Assembly: GCA_019414055.1 (NCBI GenBank)
Contig: DXMV01000004.1
Coordinates: forward strand, 62,001-126,000
From: Collinsella sp.
Lineage (GTDB): Bacteria > Actinomycetota > Coriobacteriia > Coriobacteriales > Coriobacteriaceae
Length of the DNA stretch: 64,000 nt
Direction: 5' to 3'
Below the pieces are notes generated by a model. The model did not search any database, was not told the DNA's origin, and saw only the letters and a list, made by a program, of their open reading frames with translations. A program made the position numbers and the translations under genes. Shown in pieces: positions 42,052 through 49,708 of this stretch (positions within the stretch are counted from its first letter, which is position 1; every line of letters begins with the position of its first letter).

Positions 42052-42792
42052 TTAGGCGAACATGACCTGATCGAAGGTGTAGAAGCCAGGGTCGCGGACG
42101 ACGAGCTTTTGAGCGGCGGCCAGAGCGCCGTTGACAAAGATCTGGCGGCTCGTAGCGCGATGGCTAAGCGTGACCTCCTCGTCCTGGCCAAAGAAGCTCA
42201 CCTCGTGTACGCCGGCGACGGTGCCGCCGCGCAGCGAGTGCATGCCGATTTCCTTGGGATCGCGAACGCCGCACATGCCCTCGCGACCGTAGACGGGATG
42301 ATAGCCAGCCTCTGGCTCGGCCTCGACCACGGCGTCGAGTAGCAGCTTGGCGGTGCCGCTGGGAGCGTCGACCTTTTGGTTGTGGTGCGTCTCGACAATC
42401 TCGCAGTCAAAGCCGGGCAGCTCACGCGTGGCTTGGGCCACTAGGTGACGCAGGGCGGCGATGCCGATAGAGTAGTTGCCCGAGTGCATGACGCGGGCAT
42501 TCTGGCCCAGCTCGCGCAGGCGGTCCATCTGATCGGGTGTGTAGCCCGTGGTGCCCGAGACCAACGCGGCGCCTGTACGCTCGACATAGGCGACGACGGC
42601 ATCGAAGGTCACGACGTTCGAGAAGTCGATGATGACGTCGGCTGCCGGGGCGCTCTCGAGCTCGGACAGGTCAAAACCGATCTGGGCCACGATATCAAAA
42701 ACGGGCTGCCCGGAGGCGTCGGCAATGCCTTCGGCGGTAGTGCGGATGAGCGAGCCCATGCGGCCCGTTCCCATAATGACGGTCTTAATCAA
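42052..42792 (-). CDS. dapB: 4-Hydroxy-tetrahydrodipicolinate reductase
   Basis: 246-residue NAD(P)H enzyme reducing the DapA product. It shows VIMGTGRMGSLI at the N-terminus, VSGTTGYTPDQ and the catalytic signature ETHHNQKVDAPSGTAKLL. The TTG start at 42792 overlaps the dapA stop by eight bases behind GGGAG, so translation is coupled. Confidence 0.94.
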   Translation of the reverse strand: MIKTVIMGTGRMGSLIRTTAEGIADASGQPVFDIVAQIGFDLSELESAPAADVIIDFSNVVTFDAVVAYVERTGAALVSGTTGYTPDQMDRLRELGQNARVMHSGNYSIGIAALRHLVAQATRELPGFDCEIVETHHNQKVDAPSGTAKLLLDAVVEAEPEAGYHPVYGREGMCGVRDPKEIGMHSLRGGTVAGVHEVSFFGQDEEVTLSHRATSRQIFVNGALAAAQKLVVRDPGFYTFDQVMFA

Positions 42793-43675
42793 GCAGACCA
42801 GCTCCCTTCAGAGCATCGGTAAGTGCGGAACGCGTGTCGTCTGCCATGGGGCACAGCGGCATGCGGTAGTTGGCTTCGATCATACCCATCTGGGCGAGTG
42901 CTTCCTTGACGGGGATGGGGTTGACCTCGCTAAAGAGGGCGTTGATGAGCGGCTGGCCGGCAATCTGGATATCGCGGGCGCGCTCCACGTCACCGTCCAG
43001 ATAGGCGCGGCACATGTCGTGCACGAGCTGCGGCTGAATGTCTGCCCACACGCTGATGGTGCCCGAGGCGCCCAGGCTCATGAGCGGCACGGTAAGCGCG
43101 TCCTCGCCCGAGTACATGCGGAAGTCATCGGACAGCAGGTGGGCGATCTTGGCCGCGTAGGCGACGTTGCCCGAGGCCTCCTTGATGCCCATGATGTTGG
43201 GGTGCGCAGCCAAGCGCTCTACGTTGCGCTCGCTGATGCCGCAGCCGCAGCGGCCGGGGATGTTGTACAGGATGCAGGGGATGTCCACCGCGTCGGCAAC
43301 GGTCTTAAAGTGCTGATAGATGCCCTCTTCGTTGGACTTGTTGTAGTAGGGGGTGATGAGCAGCAGACCGTCGGCGCCCAGGCCCTGGTAGGTGAGCGAC
43401 TTGGTGAGCATGGTCTGCGTGGAGTTGGAGCCCGAGCCGGCGATGACGGGGACGCGGCCCGCGACCTGCTTGACCACTGCGGCAACGACGGAGTTGTCCT
43501 CGTCGTCGGTCATCGTGGCGCTCTCGCCGGTGGTGCCCAGAGTGAGGATGGCGTCGGTACCATTTTGCAGATGGAAATCGATAAGGCGCTCGAGCGCATC
43601 GAAGTCGACACTGCCGTCTTTTTTAAACGGCGTCACAAGGGCGACGATTGAGCCCTCGAGATTGCGGATGTCCAT
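42785..43675 (-). CDS. dapA: DapA domain with own ribosome site (internal start)
   Basis: Dihydrodipicolinate synthase portion, 296 residues, usual length, condensing pyruvate and aspartate semialdehyde through a Schiff base on the Lys of GIKEASGN. MDIRNLEGSIVALVTPF is a normal DapA N-terminus, and AAGGAG lies six bases before its ATG. It is listed separately because it could be made alone as well as in the fusion. Confidence 0.75.
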   Translation of the reverse strand: MDIRNLEGSIVALVTPFKKDGSVDFDALERLIDFHLQNGTDAILTLGTTGESATMTDDEDNSVVAAVVKQVAGRVPVIAGSGSNSTQTMLTKSLTYQGLGADGLLLITPYYNKSNEEGIYQHFKTVADAVDIPCILYNIPGRCGCGISERNVERLAAHPNIMGIKEASGNVAYAAKIAHLLSDDFRMYSGEDALTVPLMSLGASGTISVWADIQPQLVHDMCRAYLDGDVERARDIQIAGQPLINALFSEVNPIPVKEALAQMGMIEANYRMPLCPMADDTRSALTDALKGAGLLD

Positions 43676-45094
43676 GTTCTTCTCCTTCGCTTCCGCGATT
43701 TGGATGCGCTTGTTCCATTGGGCGGCGACCGCCAGGCGCTCGTCCTGGGCACGATGGCGGGCAGTATCGGCGCGCGACTTGGCCAGTAGCTCTCGGCCGC
43801 TCGGCAGCACGTCGAGCGTGGCAAAGTAATCGCCCGGGCGCTCAGCACGGCGGATAAGGTCGGCCGAGCCATCGGGGCGCAGCAGCACCTCTGCGGAGCG
43901 CAGGCGGCCGTTGTAGTTGTAGCCCATGGAGTAGCCATGCGCGCCCGTGTCGTGAATCACGAGCAGGTCGCCCACGTCGATATGCGGCAGTTTGCGGTCG
44001 ATGGCGAACTTATCGTTGTTCTCGCACAGATTGCCCGTGATGTCGTAGGTGTCCGTAACGGGCGCTGCAGTCTTGTCGGCGCCACCTGGCTGACCCATCA
44101 CCGTAATGTGGTGGTAGGCGCCATACATGGCAGGGCGAATCAGATCGACGGCGCTTGCATCGACACCGATATAGTTCTTGTAGATCTGCTTCTCATGGAT
44201 GGCCTTGGTCACCAGGCAGCCGTAGGGGCCCATCATAAAACGACCCATCTCGGTGCAGATCGCCACATCGCCCATGCCGGCGGGAACCAGAATCTCGTCG
44301 TAGGCCGCGTGTACGCCCTCGCCGATGGCGTGGATGTCGTTGGCCTGCTGCTCGGGTAGATAGGGGATGCCGACGCCGCCGGACAGATTGATAAAGGCGA
44401 CATGTGCGCCGGTCTCGCGCTCCAGGCGCACGGCAAGCTCAAAGAGGATGCGTGCAAGCTTGGGGTAGTAGTCGTTGGTGACGGTGTTGCTGGCAAGGAA
44501 TGCGTGGATGCCAAAGTTTTCGGCGCCCTTGGCCTTGAGCATGCGGAAGGCCTCAAAGAGCTGCTCGGTGGTCATGCCGTACTTGGAGTCGCCGGGGTTA
44601 TCCATGATGCCGTTGGAGAGCTGGAACAGGCCGCCCGGATTAAAGCGGCAGCTGACTGTCTTGGGGATGGGCCCCGCGACACGCTCAAAGAACTCGATAT
44701 GGCTGATGTCGTCAAAGTTGACGATGGCGCCCAGTTTATCTGCAAGGGCAAAGTCCGCCGCCGGCGTGTCGTTGGACGAGAACATGATGTCGTGGCCGGT
44801 GATACCCAGCGAGCGGGCGATCATGAGCTCGGTATAGCTCGAACAATCGCAGCCGCAGCCGTATTCGTTGAGAATGGAGATGAGCGCCGGGTTGGGATTG
44901 GCCTTGACGGCAAAGTATTCCTTAAAGCCCGGGTTCCATGCGAAGGCGTCGCGCACTTCTTGCATGTTGCGGCGGATGCCCGCCTCGTCGTATAGATGAA
45001 ATGGCGTGGGGAACTGCTCGACGATATGCTCGAGCGTCTCCTTGTCCACAAACGGCTGCTTGGCCGCATATGGCTCGTTGGGGGTCAATGCCAT
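42785..45094 (-). CDS. lysA-dapA: In-frame fusion of diaminopimelate decarboxylase (LysA) and dihydrodipicolinate synthase (DapA)
   Basis: 769 residues with no stop between two complete enzymes, the first and last steps of the lysine pathway in one frame. Residues 1-430 are a PLP alanine-racemase-fold decarboxylase (FAVKANPNPALISIL, LSGGVGIPYLP, HDTGAHGYSMGYNYNGRLR). About 45 charged helical residues follow (LPSGRELLAKSRADTARHRA onward), then DapA from residue 474 (GTTGESATMT, LYNIPGRCG, GIKEASGN). AAGGAG six bases before the internal ATG at 43675 could also give separate DapA. An AAG-to-TAG change in the linker would split it, so strain variation or a sequence error remains possible. Confidence 0.85.
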   Translation of the reverse strand: MALTPNEPYAAKQPFVDKETLEHIVEQFPTPFHLYDEAGIRRNMQEVRDAFAWNPGFKEYFAVKANPNPALISILNEYGCGCDCSSYTELMIARSLGITGHDIMFSSNDTPAADFALADKLGAIVNFDDISHIEFFERVAGPIPKTVSCRFNPGGLFQLSNGIMDNPGDSKYGMTTEQLFEAFRMLKAKGAENFGIHAFLASNTVTNDYYPKLARILFELAVRLERETGAHVAFINLSGGVGIPYLPEQQANDIHAIGEGVHAAYDEILVPAGMGDVAICTEMGRFMMGPYGCLVTKAIHEKQIYKNYIGVDASAVDLIRPAMYGAYHHITVMGQPGGADKTAAPVTDTYDITGNLCENNDKFAIDRKLPHIDVGDLLVIHDTGAHGYSMGYNYNGRLRSAEVLLRPDGSADLIRRAERPGDYFATLDVLPSGRELLAKSRADTARHRAQDERLAVAAQWNKRIQIAEAKEKNMDIRNLEGSIVALVTPFKKDGSVDFDALERLIDFHLQNGTDAILTLGTTGESATMTDDEDNSVVAAVVKQVAGRVPVIAGSGSNSTQTMLTKSLTYQGLGADGLLLITPYYNKSNEEGIYQHFKTVADAVDIPCILYNIPGRCGCGISERNVERLAAHPNIMGIKEASGNVAYAAKIAHLLSDDFRMYSGEDALTVPLMSLGASGTISVWADIQPQLVHDMCRAYLDGDVERARDIQIAGQPLINALFSEVNPIPVKEALAQMGMIEANYRMPLCPMADDTRSALTDALKGAGLLD

Positions 45095-45326
45095 GTCCCG
45101 TAAACCTCGCTATCCAGACGGCGCCATCTGCGCATCGAATCCGCATAACGTGGATCCAATGTCCGGATAGCGCTCCCGCATTGCTGCAGACAGTCCTGCG
45201 GGTGTTTCCCGCAGGCCCACCAGGCTGTTCGCGCCCGAAATGCCCAGTTCGGCGGGTTTCGCCTCCCCGCAGGGTCAAAGTCTGCCGACTCGCCCGCGGC
45301 TCTTCGTGCCCGCGCCTCTATCAAGT
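45095..45326 (-). promoter_or_regulatory. Lysine riboswitch (L box) and expression platform
   Basis: On the minus strand the aptamer (45326 to about 45186) shows the lysine-riboswitch order: GATAGAGGCGCG, ACGAAGAG, GGGGAGGCGAAACC, CGCCGAA and the closing GGACTGTC. Downstream, a 12-bp helix can form between 45172-45161 and 45119-45108 (one G-T). It abuts the probable ribosome site GAGG ten bases before the lysA ATG, suggesting translational control. TTGTTT-17-TAGGGT just upstream is a possible promoter. Lysine would switch off lysA-dapA-dapB-dapH. Confidence 0.9.
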
Positions 45327-45476
45327 GGTAACGACCCTACCACGTTGCACTTTACCAAACAAGAGTATTCGTATATAACGTTTAAAAAATGCAGGGATAT
45401 GCTAGAAACAAGGGTGCCACAATCCTGCGTCACAATATTGTGTGAATGGATATGCCCCCCCATGAAAGGATCCTTT

Positions 45477-46664
45477 ATGACCGAGCTCCAAGAACTTCGT
45501 CGCTATCGGCGCGACCTGCATCGCATTCCGGAGCTCGATTTCGATCTTCCTCAAACCATAGCCTATATCGAGGGCGTGCTCGCCTCGCTTACCTGTGAAG
45601 TAACCCATCCGTGCCCCAGCTGCGTCTGCGCTTTCTTCGATGCCGGCACGGGCGCCGCGCATGCCACGGCGATTCGCGCCGACATGGACGCCCTGCCCAT
45701 CGCGGAGGCAACGGGCGCGGCCTTTGCCTCGACGCATCCCGGTAAGATGCATGCGTGCGGTCACGACGGTCACATGGCCATGGTGCTTGCCGCCGCGACG
45801 TATGTCGATCGCACGATTCGTGAGCAGCCGGGTGCCATTAAGCGCAACGTGCTCTTTGTGTTTCAGCCGGCCGAGGAAACGACCGGTGGCGCCAAGACGG
45901 TGTGTGAGAGCGGCGTATTCGAGCGCTACGGGGCGGATCGCATCTTTGGCTTCCACGTATGGCCCGATTTGCCCGCCGGCACGTTGGCGAGCTGTTCCGG
46001 TCCGCTGCTGGCGCGTTCGAGTGAGACGCACATTCATATCCATGGCGCGAGCATCCATATCGCCAAGACCTACGGCGTTCCAGTCGAGGAATCGCATGAT
46101 GCCGCGCTGGCAGCGGCCAAGTTCTTGGTTTCCGAGCGCGAGCTGATGGACGAGTTAGGTGCCGACGAGCCCTGCATTGGTAAGTTCGGCCTGCTGCAGG
46201 CCGGCACCGTCTGCAATGCGGTGGCGGGGGAGGCCCATGTCGCGGGCAGCCTGCGCGTGTTTACGGACGGTATGTTCGACCGTGCGCGCGAGGGCGTGCG
46301 CCGCGTGTTGGACGAGGCCTGCGCCGCAACAGGCTGCACGTACGACCTCGACTTTGCCGAGGGCTATCCGCCGGTCGATAACGACCCCGAGCTGTTCGCC
46401 CACATTGCGCCTGCCTTGTCCGAGCTGCAACTTGTGGATGAGCCACTGCTAATCGCCGAGGATTTCGCGTTCTATCAGCGTCATCTGCCGGGCGTGTTCT
46501 TCTTGCTGGGCACGGGCGTGCCGGAGGGTCAAGAAAACCCGAGCGATTCGGATGGCTGCCCCGCCTATGCCACGAGCGCTCTGCATACCGATACCATGCT
46601 CTTTGACGAGGAAATCCTGCTCAAAGGTCTCGATGTCTACAAACGACTGCTTAACTTGGAGTGA
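45477..46664 (+). CDS. M20-family amidohydrolase, candidate N-acetyl-diaminopimelate deacetylase
   Basis: 395-residue metallo-amidohydrolase of the hippurate/DapL type. Metal and catalytic motifs are IRADMDALPI, MHACGHDGHMAMVL, QPAEETTGGA and the late LIAEDFAFYQ. The ATG at 45477 follows AAAGGAT; the open frame upstream covers the riboswitch region and is not coding. It is divergent from the riboswitch-lysA operon containing DapH. Deacetylation of N-acetyl-LL-diaminopimelate is the matching step, so that role is likely but not proven. IAA-amino-acid or hippurate hydrolase is the alternative. Confidence 0.88.
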   Translation: MTELQELRRYRRDLHRIPELDFDLPQTIAYIEGVLASLTCEVTHPCPSCVCAFFDAGTGAAHATAIRADMDALPIAEATGAAFASTHPGKMHACGHDGHMAMVLAAATYVDRTIREQPGAIKRNVLFVFQPAEETTGGAKTVCESGVFERYGADRIFGFHVWPDLPAGTLASCSGPLLARSSETHIHIHGASIHIAKTYGVPVEESHDAALAAAKFLVSERELMDELGADEPCIGKFGLLQAGTVCNAVAGEAHVAGSLRVFTDGMFDRAREGVRRVLDEACAATGCTYDLDFAEGYPPVDNDPELFAHIAPALSELQLVDEPLLIAEDFAFYQRHLPGVFFLLGTGVPEGQENPSDSDGCPAYATSALHTDTMLFDEEILLKGLDVYKRLLNLE

Positions 46665-46666
46665 CG

Positions 46667-46987
46667 ATGAAGCGCCGACAGTCTTCCGTATATAGTCCGG
46701 GTGGATGCGGGTGTGGCTTGCTGCTGCTTCCGGTTATTGCTGTGAGCATTGGCGTGATGTTTGCGCTTGCCGGGTTGGCCGCGGCGGCGCTCGTGCTGCT
46801 GATTGTGGCCATTGGCGTGACGGTCTGGCTGTGCCGTTCTCGCGAGCAACGTCGTGCCGATGGTAAGACCAATGTTGGATGGACCATCTTTTTAGTCGTC
46901 GCCTACCTATTGAGCATCAGCTATTTAGTTTTCTTTATCCTGTTGCTTGTGAGTACCTTTACCGGGGAATCCGTCACGTTGGGTTGA
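46667..46987 (+). CDS. Small three-segment membrane protein
   Basis: 106 residues. A short basic N-terminus with Gly/Cys (YSPGGCGCG), two adjacent hydrophobic helices, a charged loop (CRSREQRRADGKT) and a third helix. The ATG at 46667 lies two bases after the amidohydrolase stop behind TTGGAG, so it is probably co-transcribed. No family recognised. Confidence 0.75.
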   Translation: MKRRQSSVYSPGGCGCGLLLLPVIAVSIGVMFALAGLAAAALVLLIVAIGVTVWLCRSREQRRADGKTNVGWTIFLVVAYLLSISYLVFFILLLVSTFTGESVTLG

Positions 46988-47063
46988 TGCACTGCCAGCA
47001 GACGGTCGCGCAAAGTGCGTTTGCTCGGCGTTCGGATAACCGCATTGGCCGTTTACCGCAACT

Positions 47064-47145
47064 TTAGCTCTCAGCTAATGAATTCAAGTTTAATCCTTCC
47101 TACGATGTGCTGTGTGCCGGCGCGGTAGCCGGATCGTAGGAAGGA
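47064..47145 (+). promoter_or_regulatory. Palindrome and ribosome-site-sequestering hairpin before lipoprotein gene
   Basis: A perfect inverted repeat TTAGCT-CTC-AGCTAA (47064-47078) lies near the presumed promoter. Downstream, TCCTTCCTACGAT (47094-47106) pairs perfectly with ATCGTAGGAAGGA (47133-47145). The second arm contains the GGAAGGA ribosome site of the gene starting at 47149, so translation needs the stem to open. Confidence 0.65.
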
Positions 47146-47148
47146 CGC

Positions 47149-47694
47149 ATGATGAATAAGCTCGAAAATGAAGTGCTGCTGAGCCGTCGCGCTGCACTAG
47201 GTGCATTCGCCACCGTCGCCTTGGGGACTGCCGGTCTTCTTGCCGGTTGTGGTAGCGATAAGGCGACCGTCACCGAGGACGCTGGTGATGGCGACAAGAA
47301 GGAAGAGGCGAAGAAGGAAGAGCAGTCTACGACTGACCTGGCTGTTGGCACGACGGTGACTACGACCGCTGGCCTTTCCGTCGTCGTCGATTCCGTCCAG
47401 CCCGGTCTCACAAATTATGACGGTTCGACCATGACGGGTATTCACGTCACGTACGTCAACAATGGCGATGAGGGCGCGGACTACAATATCTACGACTGGA
47501 AGGGCGAGGACGCCAACGGTGCTCAGCAGAACCAGGGTTATTACAGCGAGGGCTCCGATGAGCTGCAGTCTGGCACCCTTGCCGCCGGTGGCTCCGTGGC
47601 GGGCAATATCTACTTTGATGGCGACATCAAGAAGGCTCTCTATTTTGCCAACGTGTTTGATAAGTCCGCGACTGCGAGCTGGGTGCTTGCCTAG
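47149..47694 (+). CDS. Secreted lipoprotein (possibly Tat-exported), beta-domain
   Basis: 181 residues. LLSRRAALGAFATVALGTAG is a twin-arginine-like signal ending in a lipobox (LLAGCGS). A Lys/Glu/Asp-rich spacer and a ~110-residue beta-domain follow (GLSVVVDSVQPGL, THVTYVNNGDE-like strand, YFDGDIKKALYF). It resembles DUF4352/DUF5067-type extracellular immunoglobulin-like lipoproteins. The start is ATG at 47149 or 47152. Function unknown. Confidence 0.82.
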   Translation: MMNKLENEVLLSRRAALGAFATVALGTAGLLAGCGSDKATVTEDAGDGDKKEEAKKEEQSTTDLAVGTTVTTTAGLSVVVDSVQPGLTNYDGSTMTGIHVTYVNNGDEGADYNIYDWKGEDANGAQQNQGYYSEGSDELQSGTLAAGGSVAGNIYFDGDIKKALYFANVFDKSATASWVLA

Positions 47695-47733
47695 CTTGTT
47701 GCCGTTGTTGACCGCATGGGGAGGTGAAGCCGC

Positions 47734-48156
47734 ATGCCCGATAAAAAGCTGACGGACGAGTTGCTCAACGAGCTCCTTGATGCGCCGAGTATCGATGGCT
47801 ATATCAAGGAGCACGACTTTGCCACCCCGTCGCTTTCGGATTACTTAAAGCAGTTGCTGCAAGAGAAGGGGCTCGAGCGTTCGCGCGTGGTGCGTATGGC
47901 CGACCTCAACGAGACCTTTGGCTATCAGATCTTTACCGGTTCGCGCAATCCGAGCCGCAATAAGGTGCTGCAGATTGCCTTTGCAATGGCGCTGTCGATG
48001 AAAGAGACCAACCGCGCCCTGACGGCTGCCGGAGTGAGCGTCCTCAACTGCAAGGACCGTCGCGATGCAATCATTATCTTTTGCATCGACCGTGGCTGTA
48101 GCCTCCAAAAGGTCAATGAAGAGCTGTATCGCTTTGGCGAGGAAACGGTGAGTTAG
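47734..48156 (+). CDS. Helix-turn-helix protein paired with kinase
   Basis: 140-residue XRE-like protein. Its second half has LSDYLKQLLQEKGLERSRVV, LNETFGYQIFTGSRNPSRNK and DRRDAIIIFCIDRGCSLQKV. This arrangement occurs in Firmicutes and Coriobacteriia directly upstream of Ser/Thr kinases. GGGGAGG precedes the ATG. It probably binds DNA or is a kinase substrate; neither is shown. Confidence 0.82.
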   Translation: MPDKKLTDELLNELLDAPSIDGYIKEHDFATPSLSDYLKQLLQEKGLERSRVVRMADLNETFGYQIFTGSRNPSRNKVLQIAFAMALSMKETNRALTAAGVSVLNCKDRRDAIIIFCIDRGCSLQKVNEELYRFGEETVS

Positions 48157-48208
48157 TGGCCGATGGCTGAGCCGGCGGTGTCACCAGAACAACCATGCAA
48201 ACGAACGG

Positions 48209-48236
48209 GGTGCGGACAACACGGGGTGTCCGCACC
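48209..48236 (+). terminator. Hairpin before the kinase gene
   Basis: Perfect 10-bp stem GGTGCGGACA/TGTCCGCACC with an 8-nt loop and no T tract. TATGAT at 48243 could be a -10 serving the kinase. Confidence 0.5.
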
Positions 48237-48255
48237 CTGCGTTATGATGAAAGCT

Positions 48256-49656
48256 ATGGATACTCAGAGCCCAACATATTCCGATGATGAGCTGACTGCT
48301 TCGCTCGTCGAGCATTTGGCGTCGCTCGACCGCGATGACAGCTATCGTGTGGAGCGCGTGCTCAAGCTCTCGGATGTCGAGATGACCGAACTCGTCTATT
48401 TTGAGGGCTCTGGTGGCGGGTCTCTCGGCCCCTTTGTCCGCAAGCGCATCGATGCTTCGGTGCAGATTGGCGGAGCTTATGAGCGCCTGTTTGCGGCCCA
48501 GCGCGCCGGTCGTCGTTTTGAGCACTTGCCCCGGATTGTCGATTGCCGCCGTATGGGCGACGAGCTCGACGTGGTGATGGAGTATGTCGAAGGCGAGACG
48601 CTCGAGGCGTTGGTGGGACGCTTGGGGGCGACGCCCGATTATGCCCGCGGGCTGTATCCCGTTTTGTGTGAAGCGGTGGGCGAGCTGCATGCTGGTTTTG
48701 CAGCTGCGGGGGAGCCTGGGGTACCGGTAATCCACCGCGACCTTAAACCCTCGAACATCATCGTATCGGGCATGAGGTATGCGGCCGATGCTGGCATGAC
48801 CTTCTCGTCGCTGGTGATTATCGACCTGGGAATCGCGCGCGTTTGGCGCGATGGCGCCGACGCCGACACCGTCAAGTTTGGCACGCGTTCCTATGCGCCG
48901 CCCGAGCAGTTTGGGTTTGGGCAGACGAGCGTCCGCAGCGATATTTACGCGCTTGGCGCACTGCTGTTCTTTTGCCTGACGGGAACTGACCCCAAACCGG
49001 GGCGGGACATACGCGAGCAATGCGAGACGCACGGTATACCAACCCCGCTTGCCGATGCGGTTTGCATGGCGATGGCGCTCGATCCGGCTAAGCGCTTTGC
49101 GAGTGCAAAGGCACTGGGGCATGCTGCGCGCGCGGCGTATGAGCTATGTCTCCCTGCACCGTCGCCCGCGACCTTTTCTGCTGCCAGTGTGCCCCGGGTC
49201 GCGGCGTCACAGGTGCAGCGGGTGCAGCAGCCGGTTGCCCTCACGCTTCCGTCTTCTGCACGCCGGCGTTCGATCGTCTCTCCTGTGATGTCCAAATGTG
49301 CGCGTCTGCTCTCGCGTATCCCCGAGCCCGTGGGGCGCATATGGAATGGATGCGTCTATGCGACAACATTGTTGCTGCTGATGGGCGGCCATTTTGCGGT
49401 ATTTACGCCGACGGGCGAAAACAGAAACTATCCAACGTGGTTTTTAGCACTTGAGTATTTCTTTATGGTCGATGGCCTGGTGCTGCTCATTACATTCGGA
49501 ATGCTCGACCGGCGTAGGCTTCGACGTCGTTTTCCCGTACTCGATCGGTATCGGGGGAGTGCTTTTGCCGAACTATGGTTCAAGGCGCTCGGGTTTATGT
49601 TTGCCGTCATGTGTGTCGTTGTTGTTATCGGCAACGCGACGGGCGTCGTCTCCTAG
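48256..49656 (+). CDS. Membrane Ser/Thr protein kinase
   Basis: 466-residue Hanks-type kinase. The catalytic loop VIHRDLKPSNIIV, metal motif IDLGIARVW and activation segment GTRSYAPPEQFGFGQTSVRSDI are intact. The glycine loop is only loosely conserved (YFEGSGGGSLGPFVRKR). After a linker come two or three membrane helices (CVYATTLLLLMGGHFAVFTP and onward) and a basic loop, with no extracellular PASTA domains. ATGs at 48244, 48247 and 48256 compete; the last has GAAAG upstream. It follows the HTH gene. Confidence 0.88.
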   Translation: MDTQSPTYSDDELTASLVEHLASLDRDDSYRVERVLKLSDVEMTELVYFEGSGGGSLGPFVRKRIDASVQIGGAYERLFAAQRAGRRFEHLPRIVDCRRMGDELDVVMEYVEGETLEALVGRLGATPDYARGLYPVLCEAVGELHAGFAAAGEPGVPVIHRDLKPSNIIVSGMRYAADAGMTFSSLVIIDLGIARVWRDGADADTVKFGTRSYAPPEQFGFGQTSVRSDIYALGALLFFCLTGTDPKPGRDIREQCETHGIPTPLADAVCMAMALDPAKRFASAKALGHAARAAYELCLPAPSPATFSAASVPRVAASQVQRVQQPVALTLPSSARRRSIVSPVMSKCARLLSRIPEPVGRIWNGCVYATTLLLLMGGHFAVFTPTGENRNYPTWFLALEYFFMVDGLVLLITFGMLDRRRLRRRFPVLDRYRGSAFAELWFKALGFMFAVMCVVVVIGNATGVVS

Positions 49657-49666
49657 ATATACGAAA

Positions 49667-49690
49667 AAGGGCCCCGTTTGGGGCCCTTTG
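49667..49690. terminator. Bidirectional terminator between kinase and hydrolase genes
   Basis: AAGGGCCCC/GGGGCCCTT with GTTT loop, and an A tract on the left for the minus strand. Confidence 0.85.
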
Positions 49691-49708
49691 CAGTTGAGGC
49701 TTGCGAGC

